Assembly (NCBI RefSeq): GCF_040807025.1 | Contig: NC_090956.1 | Coordinates: 3,956,517-4,020,516, forward strand | From: Struthio camelus | Lineage: Eukaryota; Chordata; Aves; Struthioniformes; Struthionidae | Direction: 5' to 3' | DNA: 64,000 bases | In this document: piece after piece, positions 1 through 12,000 of the stretch | Layout of the letters: each line of letters opens with the position of its first letter | How positions within the stretch are numbered: position 1 is the stretch's first letter | Position numbers and translations under genes: made by a program | The notes under the pieces: model-generated | The model's database searches: none | Told to the model about the DNA's origin: nothing | Seen by the model: only the letters and a program-made list of their open reading frames with translations

Positions 1-2892
1 TATTTGCCCGCTTGCCCCCGCGGCTGGGGAAACGGCTCGGTTCGGTTCGGAGAAAATGTTGCCGTATCGCGTCGGGAGCGAGACGCCCTGCCAGGCGCCG
101 ACCGCGGGACCCGGGCGCGCGGCCCGGCTTTGCAGCCGTGGGGCGACTGGTTTTAATAATGGGCACTGGGGGAAATGTTAAAAATATATACGTGTATATA
201 TGTATATCGTATCAGCCATCAGCAGGTTTGCTAAAGTGAAAGCACAGGCCTGGGAGTTTGGGGAAAGCAGGCTTCAATTTCTTTTATTGTGACCCTTGGG
301 TAAGTCATGAAACTGCTTATTAGCTCGGTTTCCGGACGGGGAGGAAAGAAGGAAGGAAGGTGCTCCCTTGGCTCCCCCAGCGGGGCGGCAGCTCTGGACG
401 AGGCTCTCCGGCCCCGCGGCAGCTGTGCCCACGCGTGCGTCACCGCGCCGGGGTCCTATTCGGGCAGCAGGGTCTGGCCAGCAGCATCTCTGCATCCTGC
501 TGGCCGGCGGCATCTCCATGTCCCGCCGGCAGCATCTCCGCGTCCCGTCGGCGGCAGTGCGAGCCGGAGAGCTCACACGGCTGCTGTGTTTCACCGGCCC
601 TTCCAAAGGATGCTGAAAGCATTTTGCATCCATCATGCAATAAATGAAAAAAACCACGTCGTCATTTTCTAAAAATACGAAGCCGGCTACTTGGCCGTAG
701 GTCGAATGAGAGCTAATATTAGCCAGAAGTGCCTAAATTTAGAAAACCAGAACTGTGCCAGAGCTAATGAGTCGCCCAAGGACTAGAATCAGAACCGGAA
801 CAAATTAATTGTTCTGACGCTCCGGCAGCAGCGCGGGGGCTGCGGCGGGCCCCCCCCGTCGGGTCCGTGCGCCACGGCTCGCGGCGCTGAGCCCCGCTCC
901 CGTCCGAAGGCTGCGATGGCTCAGTAAAAGCCGGCGTTGCAGCCCGCGGCCGGGGAGCTGGCGGCAACGTGATGCAGCGTGAGCTCGGGTGCACCAGGAG
1001 CGAGAGCGCCGCTGCCCCGGAGGCCGCGGACGGCGTCCCCCTCCCCTCCGCCGGGTTTTGCAGGCTCTCCGCCAAGACGTGCGTTTCTGCAAGGGGCTGC
1101 GATTAGGAGGCCACCGCCACGGCCTCCGGCTGGGCTCGAGGCGTGCGGGCGCCCCTCTGATCCGGCAGCCGTGCGTCCTGCCCCCGGCTGCGAGGCTTTG
1201 CGCCGCGCTCCCGCTGCGCTCCCTAATTCCAGGGAATTAGGAAATTTGTATGAATAAGTGGCATGTGGCTACGTTTTCCCCCCGCTGTGATCAGTCACCT
1301 GTATGGTCGCTCCTTTTGCTTTCCAAAGGTGGTAACTCACCCTATAGTTCTTTTTCCACTCTCGCGGCGCTCAAATAGCAGCTCCCATTTTAGCAGCAGC
1401 GTGACGCACAATGTTTTAAATTCAATTTAGAATACAAACCATTTATACCAGCCAGGAAAAGGCAACGAAGCAGCGCTCTCTGTCATGAGTGGATTTGTAA
1501 TTTCAGAGCAATCATTGCATAACTAATTGAATCAGCCCTCGGCATGTGAAATCAGTGCCCTGCTTATCGGCGGTTTGCATCGCTTTCCTCTCCTGGCGCC
1601 AGCAGTGCTTTGCTTTTGCATCAGCCTGGGAAGAGAGCGGTACCCGCAAAGTCGCCTTTCCCTGCTCGCTGTTTAAGTAGAGCTAACAAATTGCCAAACG
1701 CATTCAGGGTGGATGAATAGGGGGATTGTGAACGCACACGAAAAGCTGCCCCGGCTCCGTGCGAGGGAGCGAAGTGCATTCGAAGCTAATGAAGTGCCAG
1801 CTGAGTCTGAGCTGGGAATTTGTGCCGAGATGCTCTGCTGCCTCCCTCCTCCCACCCCATTGCCTGGCTGTGCTGCACACCTGCTCCGCTCCAATTTGGG
1901 GCCTAATCAGAGCATGTGGAGGCACCTGGAAATGGAGCCTGGAAGAGGAGATAAATATAGCTGCAGGGCCCTGGGAGGGGGAGAAGCACACTGGTTTTAA
2001 GGGGTTTGGTCAGCTTGGGAGTGAGGGTCTTGCATTCAGTGACTTGGGTTGGTCCAGGCTGGTGGTTTTTGGGAATAGCTCCAGCTGCCTGCCTGCAGCA
2101 TCGTCCCAGGCTGAGAGGAGTCCCTCTTCGGGCAGGGGTCCATCGGCTTCTGCGTCCCTGCAAGCCCTCTTCTGCGCCGTGACCCTGAGCTGGAACTTGC
2201 AGCCAGAGGAAGGTGCCCGGGAACGGATGGTGGTGCCTGCTCCGCGGAGGCGCCCTGCGTGTCTCCAGGGCTGCGGCGCGTAGAGGCAGCCCCGCAGAGG
2301 CGGGCGAGGTGCCGACGTCCCCTTAACGGCTAAAATTGCTGAGCGCTAGCCAAGGCCGGCTAGCTCAGCGTGCGCGAGCTGGAGCGGTTCTCCGTGCCGA
2401 GCCGGGAGCCCGGAGCAGCACTCGGGAGCCGCGCTGGAAGCGGGCAGGGATGGGTGGCCCCTGCCAGCGGTGATGCCCACAGCTGGATGTAGAAGAGGAC
2501 ATCTGTCCGCAGCCTCCACGTCCCTGCTCCCATGTCAAAGCACTGCACTGAAGCCCAGAAAATCAGACCTGAGTGTCCCCATCGTCCATCCCCACCCTGG
2601 GATGAGTTTTCCTCCCTCCTCCCGGGGGAGCAGCCCCGGCCTCCCTTGCAGCTGGGGCACTGGGTCAGCCTTAGCAATGCTTTAAGCCTGGTTGGATGCA
2701 TGTTGCCCAAACCAGATGTTCCCCAATTCCTATGTGCAGGGGTTTTGCCTCGAGCCGTGTCACGTCCGTGGCCGCTGCTCCTTTCTGAGCGCATCTTGCG
2801 CGAAGGCCGTGCGGCCGGCCGGGCTCGCGCTCCGCGGGCAGCAGCGTCCCAGCGCCTCCACCCACCGCTTTGCTTTTCTGTTGTCTCCTCAG
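1..2892 (+). other. PEMT: PEMT intron (upstream part), no coding exon seen
   Basis: No stretch resembling the missing PEMT N-terminus (motif NPLxWNV) is present on the + strand. About 1260-1620 is AT-richer than its surroundings and could be a conserved non-coding element. The rest is GC-rich with only chance reading frames. Confidence 0.7.
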
Positions 2893-3008
2893 GTAGCCAG
2901 ATGGGAGCACAAAACGCGAGCGCTCAGCCGAGCCTTTGGCTCGCCGCATACTGCCTGCTACTGCCTGGGCACGGTTATCCTGCTGCTGAACTGCGTGCGG
3001 AGCCATTG
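2893..3008 (+). CDS. PEMT: PEMT coding exon (first one inside the window)
   Basis: This 116-nt exon follows the acceptor ctcctcag and ends at the donor TG|gtaagg. It starts in phase 0 and leaves two bases (TG) that join C of the next exon to form a Cys codon, as in human SHC-FT. It encodes [18 protein letters not shown], then a hydrophobic stretch ending in LLLNCVRSH. The first part is the conserved cytosol-facing segment and the rest is a transmembrane helix. Confidence 0.95.
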
Positions 3009-6000
3009 GTAAGGAGCTAATTCTGCCGCTGTGTGTTACTGCAAAGAACGGCTGCGTGCGATGCTCCTGGCAAGGCGGGAGATGCGGCAGGGAGAGCAAA
3101 CTCTGTGCCAGCAGCCGTTCAGTGCCGCAGCTTCTCTTGCTCTGGTCCCGGGAGGCTATTCCCCTGCCCTGCTTGCAGCGCAGCTGATTGATAGGAAGGC
3201 TGTTTGCATGGGAGGGATCGTATGTAACGGCAGAATTTTTTCTAATTCTCTCATAAAAATTCGAAAAATAGTTAAGCCTGTTTTTAAGAAGCCGCAGGGT
3301 TTCCTGCGTAGAAGAGCAGGGATTATCTGTACGCTTGGCAAGCAGTCTTTTTAAACTCTTATCTGCGATCTGTTTAAATACTACCTGTGCTAGCTCAGTA
3401 GCAGCGTCTGACTGATGCACCGTATGCCCTGGGAATACGTCCTTTGACGTTCTGAGTGCAGCGAAGAGGTTTACTGCAGATTTCCTCAATGCCAGCAATC
3501 TGTCTGCTGTCTGATAGGGTTTTATCTTCAACGCTGTATAGCAGAGGCAGACTCTGAGCAAATTCCCAGATTCAGTTATGCCAGGGTCAGAGCTAATGGG
3601 TTGTTTAGTGCTCTGGGTAATTCCCCAGGCACAGAGATCTCAGGTTGGAATTTGCCCGTGTATTTTAGAGCTTTGCCCTCCCAGAAGTGACACCGAGACC
3701 TGCCCTCACCCCTCTGCGTTTGCCACAGCCGCTGCCTATCGCAGAGACTGTACGAAGGTTTGCAGCGAACGTGGCCGTAACTGAACGCGGGCGAGAGGGA
3801 GGGCACGTGCGCGTGCTGCTCGTGGCTCGGTGACACAGCGTGCTGCCGTTTCGCTGGGCAGCGGCTCAGCAGTTTATTGCACGCACGCGACAGGCGCTTG
3901 TGGACTGGGAAGCAATGCAAAGCCTTTTATCTGTTTTTTTAATTAAAACCGTAGCTGATGGAATGGCAGTCCCGGTTTCCAGGAATCCGGCTTGCTCCTG
4001 CCCGACCTCCCAGCACGGTGCATCACGCTTTCTCCCTGCAGGCTCCTCTGCCCTACCAGGGCGGCCATTGCCAGCTGCGCCCGTGTCATGAGTTTGTGAG
4101 TGCTCATTGCGTGAGCCCCGCTTGGGGGCAGCTCTGCCGTGGAGTCAGGGCCTGAAGCTGGCAGCAAGGTCAACCCAGAGGGCTGGGAAAGCCCCACCTG
4201 CCCCTTGGTTTTGGAGGAGAGGTCCCACAGAGGGGGCAGTTCGCCTGCAGCAGAGCAGAGGTGAGCCGCCCGCGCTTGCCAGCTCACCCAGATGGACCAA
4301 GGCCGTTTTGGGTGACTTGCAACGTAGAGCTTATTTTGCCTGGGTGTTTCAGCACGGCTGGGTTATTCCCTTGCCACTGAAGCTGGACCGAGTGATGGGA
4401 GGCTGTTTGAGCAAGGCAAGTCCTGAACTGAGACGGGAGGGATGGTTTCAGGATGCTCATTAAAGATGTCCATGCCCTGTAACACACCTGGGAAGCTCGA
4501 TTTCCCGGTCGGCGTGGGCAGCAGCCCACGGCAGTCCCCCCCCACCGAGGCTGCCCGGGGCTCATTTGCCCCAACCTGGAGCAGTCGTGCCGTTCGGGAA
4601 CGCTCAGTCCTGCCCCTCGCCCCGCCGCGGAGGCGTCGCAGAGGGGCTGGCGCGCGGTGGCCGGGTCGCCCAGCGCGGGCGCTGCCGTCTCCCTGGCCGC
4701 CGACGTCGGGACAAGACGCGGCAGAGCTCGCGCTCGCTCTTCCGCTTTTCTCCCTTGTTGTATTTCCTGAGTGGCTTGTGCCTGAGCGCGCTGCTGGAAG
4801 CGAGCCCGCCGCTCCTCGCCCCGCGGAGGCAAGCCAGCCGGCAAAGAGCAAGCTGTGCTCGCGCTTTAAATATGCCACCGGCTCTGGGTTGTTTGCGAGG
4901 TGCATGCTGGCTGGTGATAACAGGGGGAAAAAAGACCACCTCGGGGGGTCCTTCCACCCGCCGCCACCGCCATCCAGCCTTTCAAACTCCCCTCTGCACG
5001 CTTTGGGGCTTTTCGTGTGGGTGGCTCCATCGAGGAGCCCGCGGCAAGGCTCTTTTGTTTCTAAAAACCTGCTTCCTCGCTCTCTTTTTTTAACTGGTTT
5101 TTTGGAAGACTCCCAGCCGGGGGAGGAAGGGAGGAGGGAGCGAACAGAAACTCGGCGAACGGGCCGCCCCGCGGCGCCTGCCGTGGCCCCCTCCCCGGTT
5201 GGGTGCCACGGCGGCCGCCCGCAAGCCTTTTCCCAAACGCATGGCTTCGGGGAAAGCGAAAGGCTGCCTTGCGCTCGTTAGGCGATTAGAGGCTTCCCCG
5301 CTCTGAGCTTCGTTATCGGCCTTGGCTTCGTTTCTGAGAAGCAATCCAGAACGACCTGTGACCAGAGGGGACCTGCTCAGTCAACTGCATAAGACAAGCA
5401 TCCTTAATTGCTCTGGTGCGATGATTGTCCTCGTTAGTCATGTTCTTCCCGCAAGAAGCGGGGAGCTCCTATCGCGGAGTCCCTTATCTGCCAAAACAAA
5501 TCCTCAACTCTAGAACTACCTGAACTGCGTTTGCTACCCTGGAGGTTTACGACTCTTATCTCTGTGACATGGGACGTGACGACCTTAAATGTCCTCCAGG
5601 TCGGCAGCCAGTGTCGCGCTAGCCAAGCTGCTGCTAGCCTGGCCGGCAGCATCGCAGCGGCGCTGCGCTCCCCGTTGCAGCGCTCTTCTCGTTGCAAACC
5701 GCCCTTCTCCAAGCGGGCACGTACAGGCGTGGTTGGTCCGAGGCTTATGCACTTGCTATCTTCAAGGCATCGGAGCCTTTCCCTGAGCTGGAAAGCAACA
5801 CGCACGTACTCCGTGCCCTTGCAGGGGAATTTTGCAGATGAACTTGCAGAACTGCATTTGCCTCTGCCGACCGCTGTTAAGTCGAGCGTGGGGCGAAGGG
5901 TGCAGGTCTGGCAGGAGCGGCAGCCGGCGGCTCCGCGGGCGGGCAGCCGTGCTGTGCCCGGAGCCTGCGGGCGCAGGGCCAGGTGGGCGCCGGGACCGTT

Positions 6001-9000
6001 GCCCTCCGGGACAGGCCCCCGGGGGGAGCAGCCCCTCGCGCCGGCCGGTCGCGGAAGGGAGCCAGGTCGGCAGCGAGGCGCGAAGCTGCCGACAGCTCCA
6101 AACCCGCCTAAATAACACGGCGACGGGCGCTGGCAGCAAAGCCCAGCCGTTACCGGCGAAAGAAGCTGTGAGGATGATGACGGGGACAGCAAGTGGTGCT
6201 ATCAGCAGGACGGCTTTAAGGGTCTTTGTTGTTGTTTTAAATAAACAAGTTCTGTTGCAGCGCGCCGGTGACGGCGGTTGCTGCTGGGAGCTATCGGACG
6301 CTTTACCCCAGTTGCCTGCTTTGGCCAAGAGGAACAAAAAAAGCCCGAAACCAGGGCGAGACAGTCAGCACCCGCTGCCCGTGCCCCACTTCTGTCCCGC
6401 CGTGCTCGCCGGCCCTGCTTTCGGGGACGGGCAGAGGGAGCGGCGACCCGGTTTCCTCGCCGAGGTCTTTGTGCTCCTCGGCGGGGGAAAGCGGTTGCAA
6501 AACGCGGCATTCGCGGTTCCCCCCGGGAGGCTGAACACCTCCGCTGCCCCCTTAGCCGGGCAGATGAGAGCGTCGCCGGGTTGGCGGCGTGCTCCAGCGC
6601 CCGGCTTTTGGGGTTGGGGTTTGGGGTGCTGGTTTGACTGGTGGTTTTGCAGCGTTGCAATCGTCGCTCTCCGCTGGACTAAGGCGCCCGTTCGTGCAAA
6701 CCCCGCCGCCTGCCCGCCGCCTCCAAGCGCCTTTGCTCTCTGTTAACCCCGCGCTCGTCCAGCTCTTGCAAACGCTTCCACCCGCGGGACGTCTCGGGCC
6801 CTGCCGTTTGTCGGGGTTTTTCCAGGTCGCGCGCGTTATTCCCACGACGCGGCGGTAAGCGCAGCGGGAGCCGAGGGCGAAACGGCGCCCGTGGCTTCGG
6901 CTCGCCGGCACAAAGCCCGCAGCAGCTGCGCTTGCGCCGTTCCCGTCCGCCGAAGGCGGAGGCCAACTTGCACCTTGCAGAGCGGGCGCGAGCCCCTCCG
7001 GCTGCGTTATCCGAGCGGGTCGGCGCGCGACCGTCCGCCCGGCTCCTCGCCGCGGCAGGCGCGCCGCTCCGGCACGCGATGCGTTTCCACCCGCTTGGAC
7101 AAAGCGCGGTTTTACTTGGCGTCGTCGGCTGCGGAGCTGGGATGCTGCCGCGTAGCGCGTGCGGCAGAGCCGCTGCGAGGAGCGTGACTCAGGGGCGCGC
7201 GGTAAGAGACCGGCTTCGCGAGCGAGACGGCCAGCGCCTCGTCCTTGCCCCGTGCCGGCGAGGGTCTCCCGGCTGCCGCGGAGCGCTCGCAGATGCCGGA
7301 ATAATTGGAGCCGCCGCCGACCCCGTGCTGCCTGCCGTGGCCTGGCATCGTAAACGCTTGAAAGCTTTATTTGCCGATTCTAAAAACTCGTGCGCACATC
7401 GTGTTTAATGCAAATGGAGAGCGTGTTTAGCAAGATACAGAACATTACTAGGGGGAGAGACGGTCCATTATCTCCGCACAGACGCCTCCCTCTCTAGCTG
7501 GAAGCCAAACAGCAGGGGACCGAGCAAGACGTGCTGATGAGGGTAACTGATGCAGGGCTGTCCAGCCATGGGGAGGAAGGATGGGATCGTCTGGAGCAGG
7601 GGAGGAGACTCTGCCAAAACAAACCGTGTCATGTGCTGCTTGCGAAACCTCCGAGCCGGGTTCGCAGTCATCCAGTTCCCGTTCTCAAAGCCACCTCTGT
7701 TCTCGTGCGCCGAGGCAGGTCGCTGGCACAAATCAGAGCAGCCTCGAGGATGCAAGATAACGTGAACTCTGCTCGAGCAGAGTGAAGAGCAGCCTCCGAG
7801 CGCTGGGCTCTGGCTGCACCTCTCTCTGCTTTGCCATCTCTTTGCCGGGGGCTGGGAACCAGACGGGCACCAGCTCGGTGCTGGTGTCCCTCGCCTGCCC
7901 CCCGGGAACCATCCCTGACTTTTTTCTGGTTGCGCTGAGACGCCTTCCCCGGGCTGGCACGCTGGGAAGAGGTCCCAGCCTAAGGCAGAATCAAACCCTT
8001 GGTGCTGCAAAGAGGCATTAGCGTCTCCATGTGCAGGAGCAAAGCCGCCCGGAGCATCCCCCGGGCGCTGCTGCGGCAGGGACGCAGGGTTGGGCTCCTG
8101 CGCAGGGCAGGCGCGCGTCATTTAAAAAGAAGCATCAGGGCAGCGATGCCAACGGTTGCGCAGCTGCTGCGAGCTGCGGCCAGGTCTGCGCGTTCGCCCC
8201 AGCGCTTAGGAATTGATTTTAAGCTAAGCCGCCGTCAGCCTGGCAAGGAGAGGGCGGCGTGCTGGGGGTTGGAGGACGGGTGGCCCTGGGCACGCGGGCC
8301 GTTGTGCAACCCGGGGCCGCGCCGTCGTTCCTCGGCACGTGCTCGGCTCCCAGGGAAAGGGAATTTCCCAGTTATTTCCAGCGTGGAGGCAAAGCGTAAA
8401 TCAATGAGCTGCTGAATTTGTGCTCTCTCCCCAGCTCATTGCATTTATTCTCTGTTTTGTTTCCTTGCTCCAGCCCAAAGGGAAGGTGAAACGGCTTGCT
8501 CTGGGTGCCCAAAAAGCTCTCTAACGATAGAAAACACAGTAAGGACGAGCTCCAAGGAAAACAAAATTATCATCCCGGTCCCTAAACCATAAAATTTAAG
8601 TACAATTTTGGAATTGGCTCGGTGCTTGTAACTTGCCATCGAGCCTCCGAGGCGCACGCCTGCCGCGTGTCCGTGAGCCGGGCAGGCCGGACAGGACGCC
8701 CCACCGCGGCTCTCCTTGGGCGGCAAAGTCAATCGAGGGGTTTGCAGGACTTGGGGAGACGGACATCAAAAAAATGTACCCATCTCAGAAGCTGGCGCAG
8801 CAGAGAGCCAGAGGGACCGCGGGCCCTCTCCGCCCAGAAAAAGCTGTCCAGGTGCAGGAGAGCCGGCATCCTGCTTGAATTCCTGCCTCCAAGGCGTTCA
8901 TTGAAGGAGCCTCCAAGTTTTCTGCCGTGCGTGGAGAAGCACTGCGTACGGTCCTGCAAGGCCGGTATCTCCTCTTGCTATTACAAACGGGCTTCGCTGC

Positions 9001-12000
9001 ATCACTGCATCGTTGTCTCGGAGCAGCAGGAGCCGCTGCGCCAGCCGAGCCCTGCAAAGTGCAGCACCTTGGCAGGATCACGGCTCTTATGCTCGTGGAC
9101 GAGGATTTGGAGGGTCATCCTGGAGGCCGGGGCAGAGAAGCTCGTGCTTGACAATCCCTGCGTCCCATGTTTCCCTTTCCCCGTTGCAGTCCTCCCCCTG
9201 GCTGCCAGCCTCCAGCCGTGAATCACTGCCGGGCACGTGGCTGACACGGGAACGCTGCAAAATGTTTCGGTGGGGAGGAACGGGGGAGGAAGCATGAGAT
9301 AACCCAGCAGATCGCTGCCAGCCTTCAGGTCCCCATGCTCGCTGGGCTCCCCGAGCTCCCCGTCATAACAAAACCAAAAAGCCCCAAACAGTTTGGTCCC
9401 ACGCTTGGGTGGGGTTGGTGTTTCCAGCACCGAGCAGGGGTTGCGAGTGGAAGTACCTGCAGCAGGCCAACCCCTGGCTGCTCGCGAGACTTTGCCTTCT
9501 TGCTTCTCCCTTCCGGACAGCGAGTAGGTGCGGATGAAAGAAGGGACCTGGTGGAGTGCCCTCCTCTCTCCAAGCTCCACACCTCCCAGGAGGAGGCAGG
9601 TGATGGTATTAACGAGTTGCTGCTATTAACAGCCCTCATTGTCTCTCCAACAGCTTCACAGAGGCCATGAAGAGCCAGCCGAAGCTGGAGGGCTTGGACT
9701 GCCGCTGGGCCTATTTCTTGGGCTTGGCCGTCCTGGCCGTCGGGACCTTGTTCGTCATCTCCAGCTTCTTGGCGCTGGGCTTCATCGGGACGTTCCTGGG
9801 TAAGTGCTGCCGTCACTGCCGGGATGTCCCCCGTCTGCTACCCCGGCAGCTCTGGCCGGCTCCTGGGGGAGCCCTGGCATCGAAGCACGGCTGTGCCCCT
9901 GGGCTCAGCCTCTCGCTCCAGATGTGGCCGTTTTTAGCAGGTGGGAGATGTGAGCCCCATCGCCAGCTCATTCGGTCAGGTAGTGAAGCTGTTCCGCTTG
10001 CCCTTGCCTGTAGTTTCTCTAAAAATGCCAGATCTTGACCAGAGACCTCATTTAATCCTGCTGGGGTCTTTTGGAAAGGCTAATCCAGAATGAAGGTAGG
10101 GCAGAGTCCTCCTGTGGGTATTTCCTCTGCCTCGTCTTCAGGGCGCTGTTAGATTTGGTCTTGGCTTCGTGCTACCAAGGCGTGATCGAACCCTGACGTC
10201 GCCTTGCGTGGAGATGGCAGCGCAGCGATTTTGCACAGCGAGTCCAACCACCTTAAGTGTCAAGCCTGCAATTTTAATAAGTCCCTGATTATCTCAGAGG
10301 TTCGAATGTCCCCCAGAAAAGGGAGCCGGTGAGCGGATCCAACAAGCCCCCTGTTGCCCCGCGGCACGATGTCTCCTGTTGCACCCTGCTGCAACGCCGG
10401 CGTCTCCGCAACGTGCGGAGCCAACCACGAGACTGAACTAACGCAACAGCATGCCTGTAATTTATAGTCTTATATATTATAGTTTGTAATGTAGTCTGGT
10501 TGTGAACCAGACCCCGACTGGGCTAAGCCCTGGGCGAGACAGTCCGCAGCCCAGCTGGCTCGGGGCGGGAGGGAGGCGCGTGGCCTCTGCTGCTCCGTGT
10601 TTGCGATGTCCCTGTGGGGACAGCGGCGCTGGCACAGTGGCAACACGGTGAGCAAAGCAGCGGTGCGCGCCCTCTGCGAGCCCGACCTCGCTCTGAGCCC
10701 CGGCCCGCTCGGCGCGCGTGCCAAGGCAGGATCTCGGTTGCTCTCGCCGCGGCAATAAACCTGACAGCCCTTGACGGATGCTTTTATCTGCCGCTTTATG
10801 GTGGAAAGCATTTTCCACTGTGCCTGCTTTCACATTTGGAGAGTAATTCTATTAGCGTTGTTGACTTTAAAAACATGCCGGTATGTGTGGAATTCATAAA
10901 AATAAAATTGAGACAGGAACAATAAATATCCAAGGAAAGGAGCAGCTCCCGCTAGCTGAAATAATCCCAGCCCTAGCTTTGACACTGCATTTAGACTGTG
11001 CTTTTGCAAGTGCTTTACAAACCAAATTCAATTAGCTCCTGCAGTGTCTCCAGGAAGAAGAGTGGGAGGTAATAAGCCTGCCTGGTTTTCAAGTGGAGTT
11101 GCAAAGAAACGGTTTGAGTTGGCCAAGATCCTGCAACCAGAAATAGAGCCCAGGGCTCCGGGGCGCGCGCTCTCGCCGCTCGCCTGTGCCGCCCTGCTCC
11201 CAGCCCCGTAGCATCTCACCAGCTTGCCCCAAAGCAACCTGGGTGCAGCCCGCGGGAGCCGGGGCGGCACCTCTCCTCCCGGAGAGCGGGCCATGCCGTG
11301 CGCCCAAGGAGGTGGCCGGGGTGGCCGGACCCAGGAGCACCCATGGGCGAGAACTGATCGAACGTTCCCGAGGTTTAGCCAGGTCTGGGATTGTTTACGT
11401 AAAGTGTGATTCATCCGAGCAGAAGGAGCCGCTGGACTTGAATTGCCAGTGAAAAGCAAACAGGTGAGTCAGGTTCAGGGCGAGCGGGGAGCGTGGCTCC
11501 GTCCCCGTCCGTTCTGCGCAGCCCAAGAGCCTCGCGCGGGTCAGCCGGCAGCCAGCCCTGGTCTCGCTGCCAGCCTGGGCAGGACGGCGGCCGGGGAGCG
11601 CTGACTCCCTGAACATCTGCGCGCTGAGCCGTGCCCCAGCTGGGACCGGGCAGAGCTGCTGGTTTTGGCCCGATGGCCGTTTTACGCAAGCCCCCACAAA
11701 TCCAAGTTACCAAAATCTTCATGGAGATAGTGTTCGGCATGGTTTCTTGATGGTTTCTTGCCCAGCCGCGGGGAAGACGCGGGGTCTGCGGGTCCCAGAG
11801 GCTCTCGCGCAGGGTGCTCTCCTGCTTGGGACGCAGCTGGCACCCATAGTTGCATGTGTGATTCGACATCTTGAAGGTGTGGGAGAAGCAGGGTGCCCCA
11901 GAGGGGACAGGACTTCCGACTCCACATAGCGAAGGGCTGTGTTTCATGGATACGAGGAAGCTTATGCCATGGTCCCTCCTCTCAGATCGACGCCTGAGCC

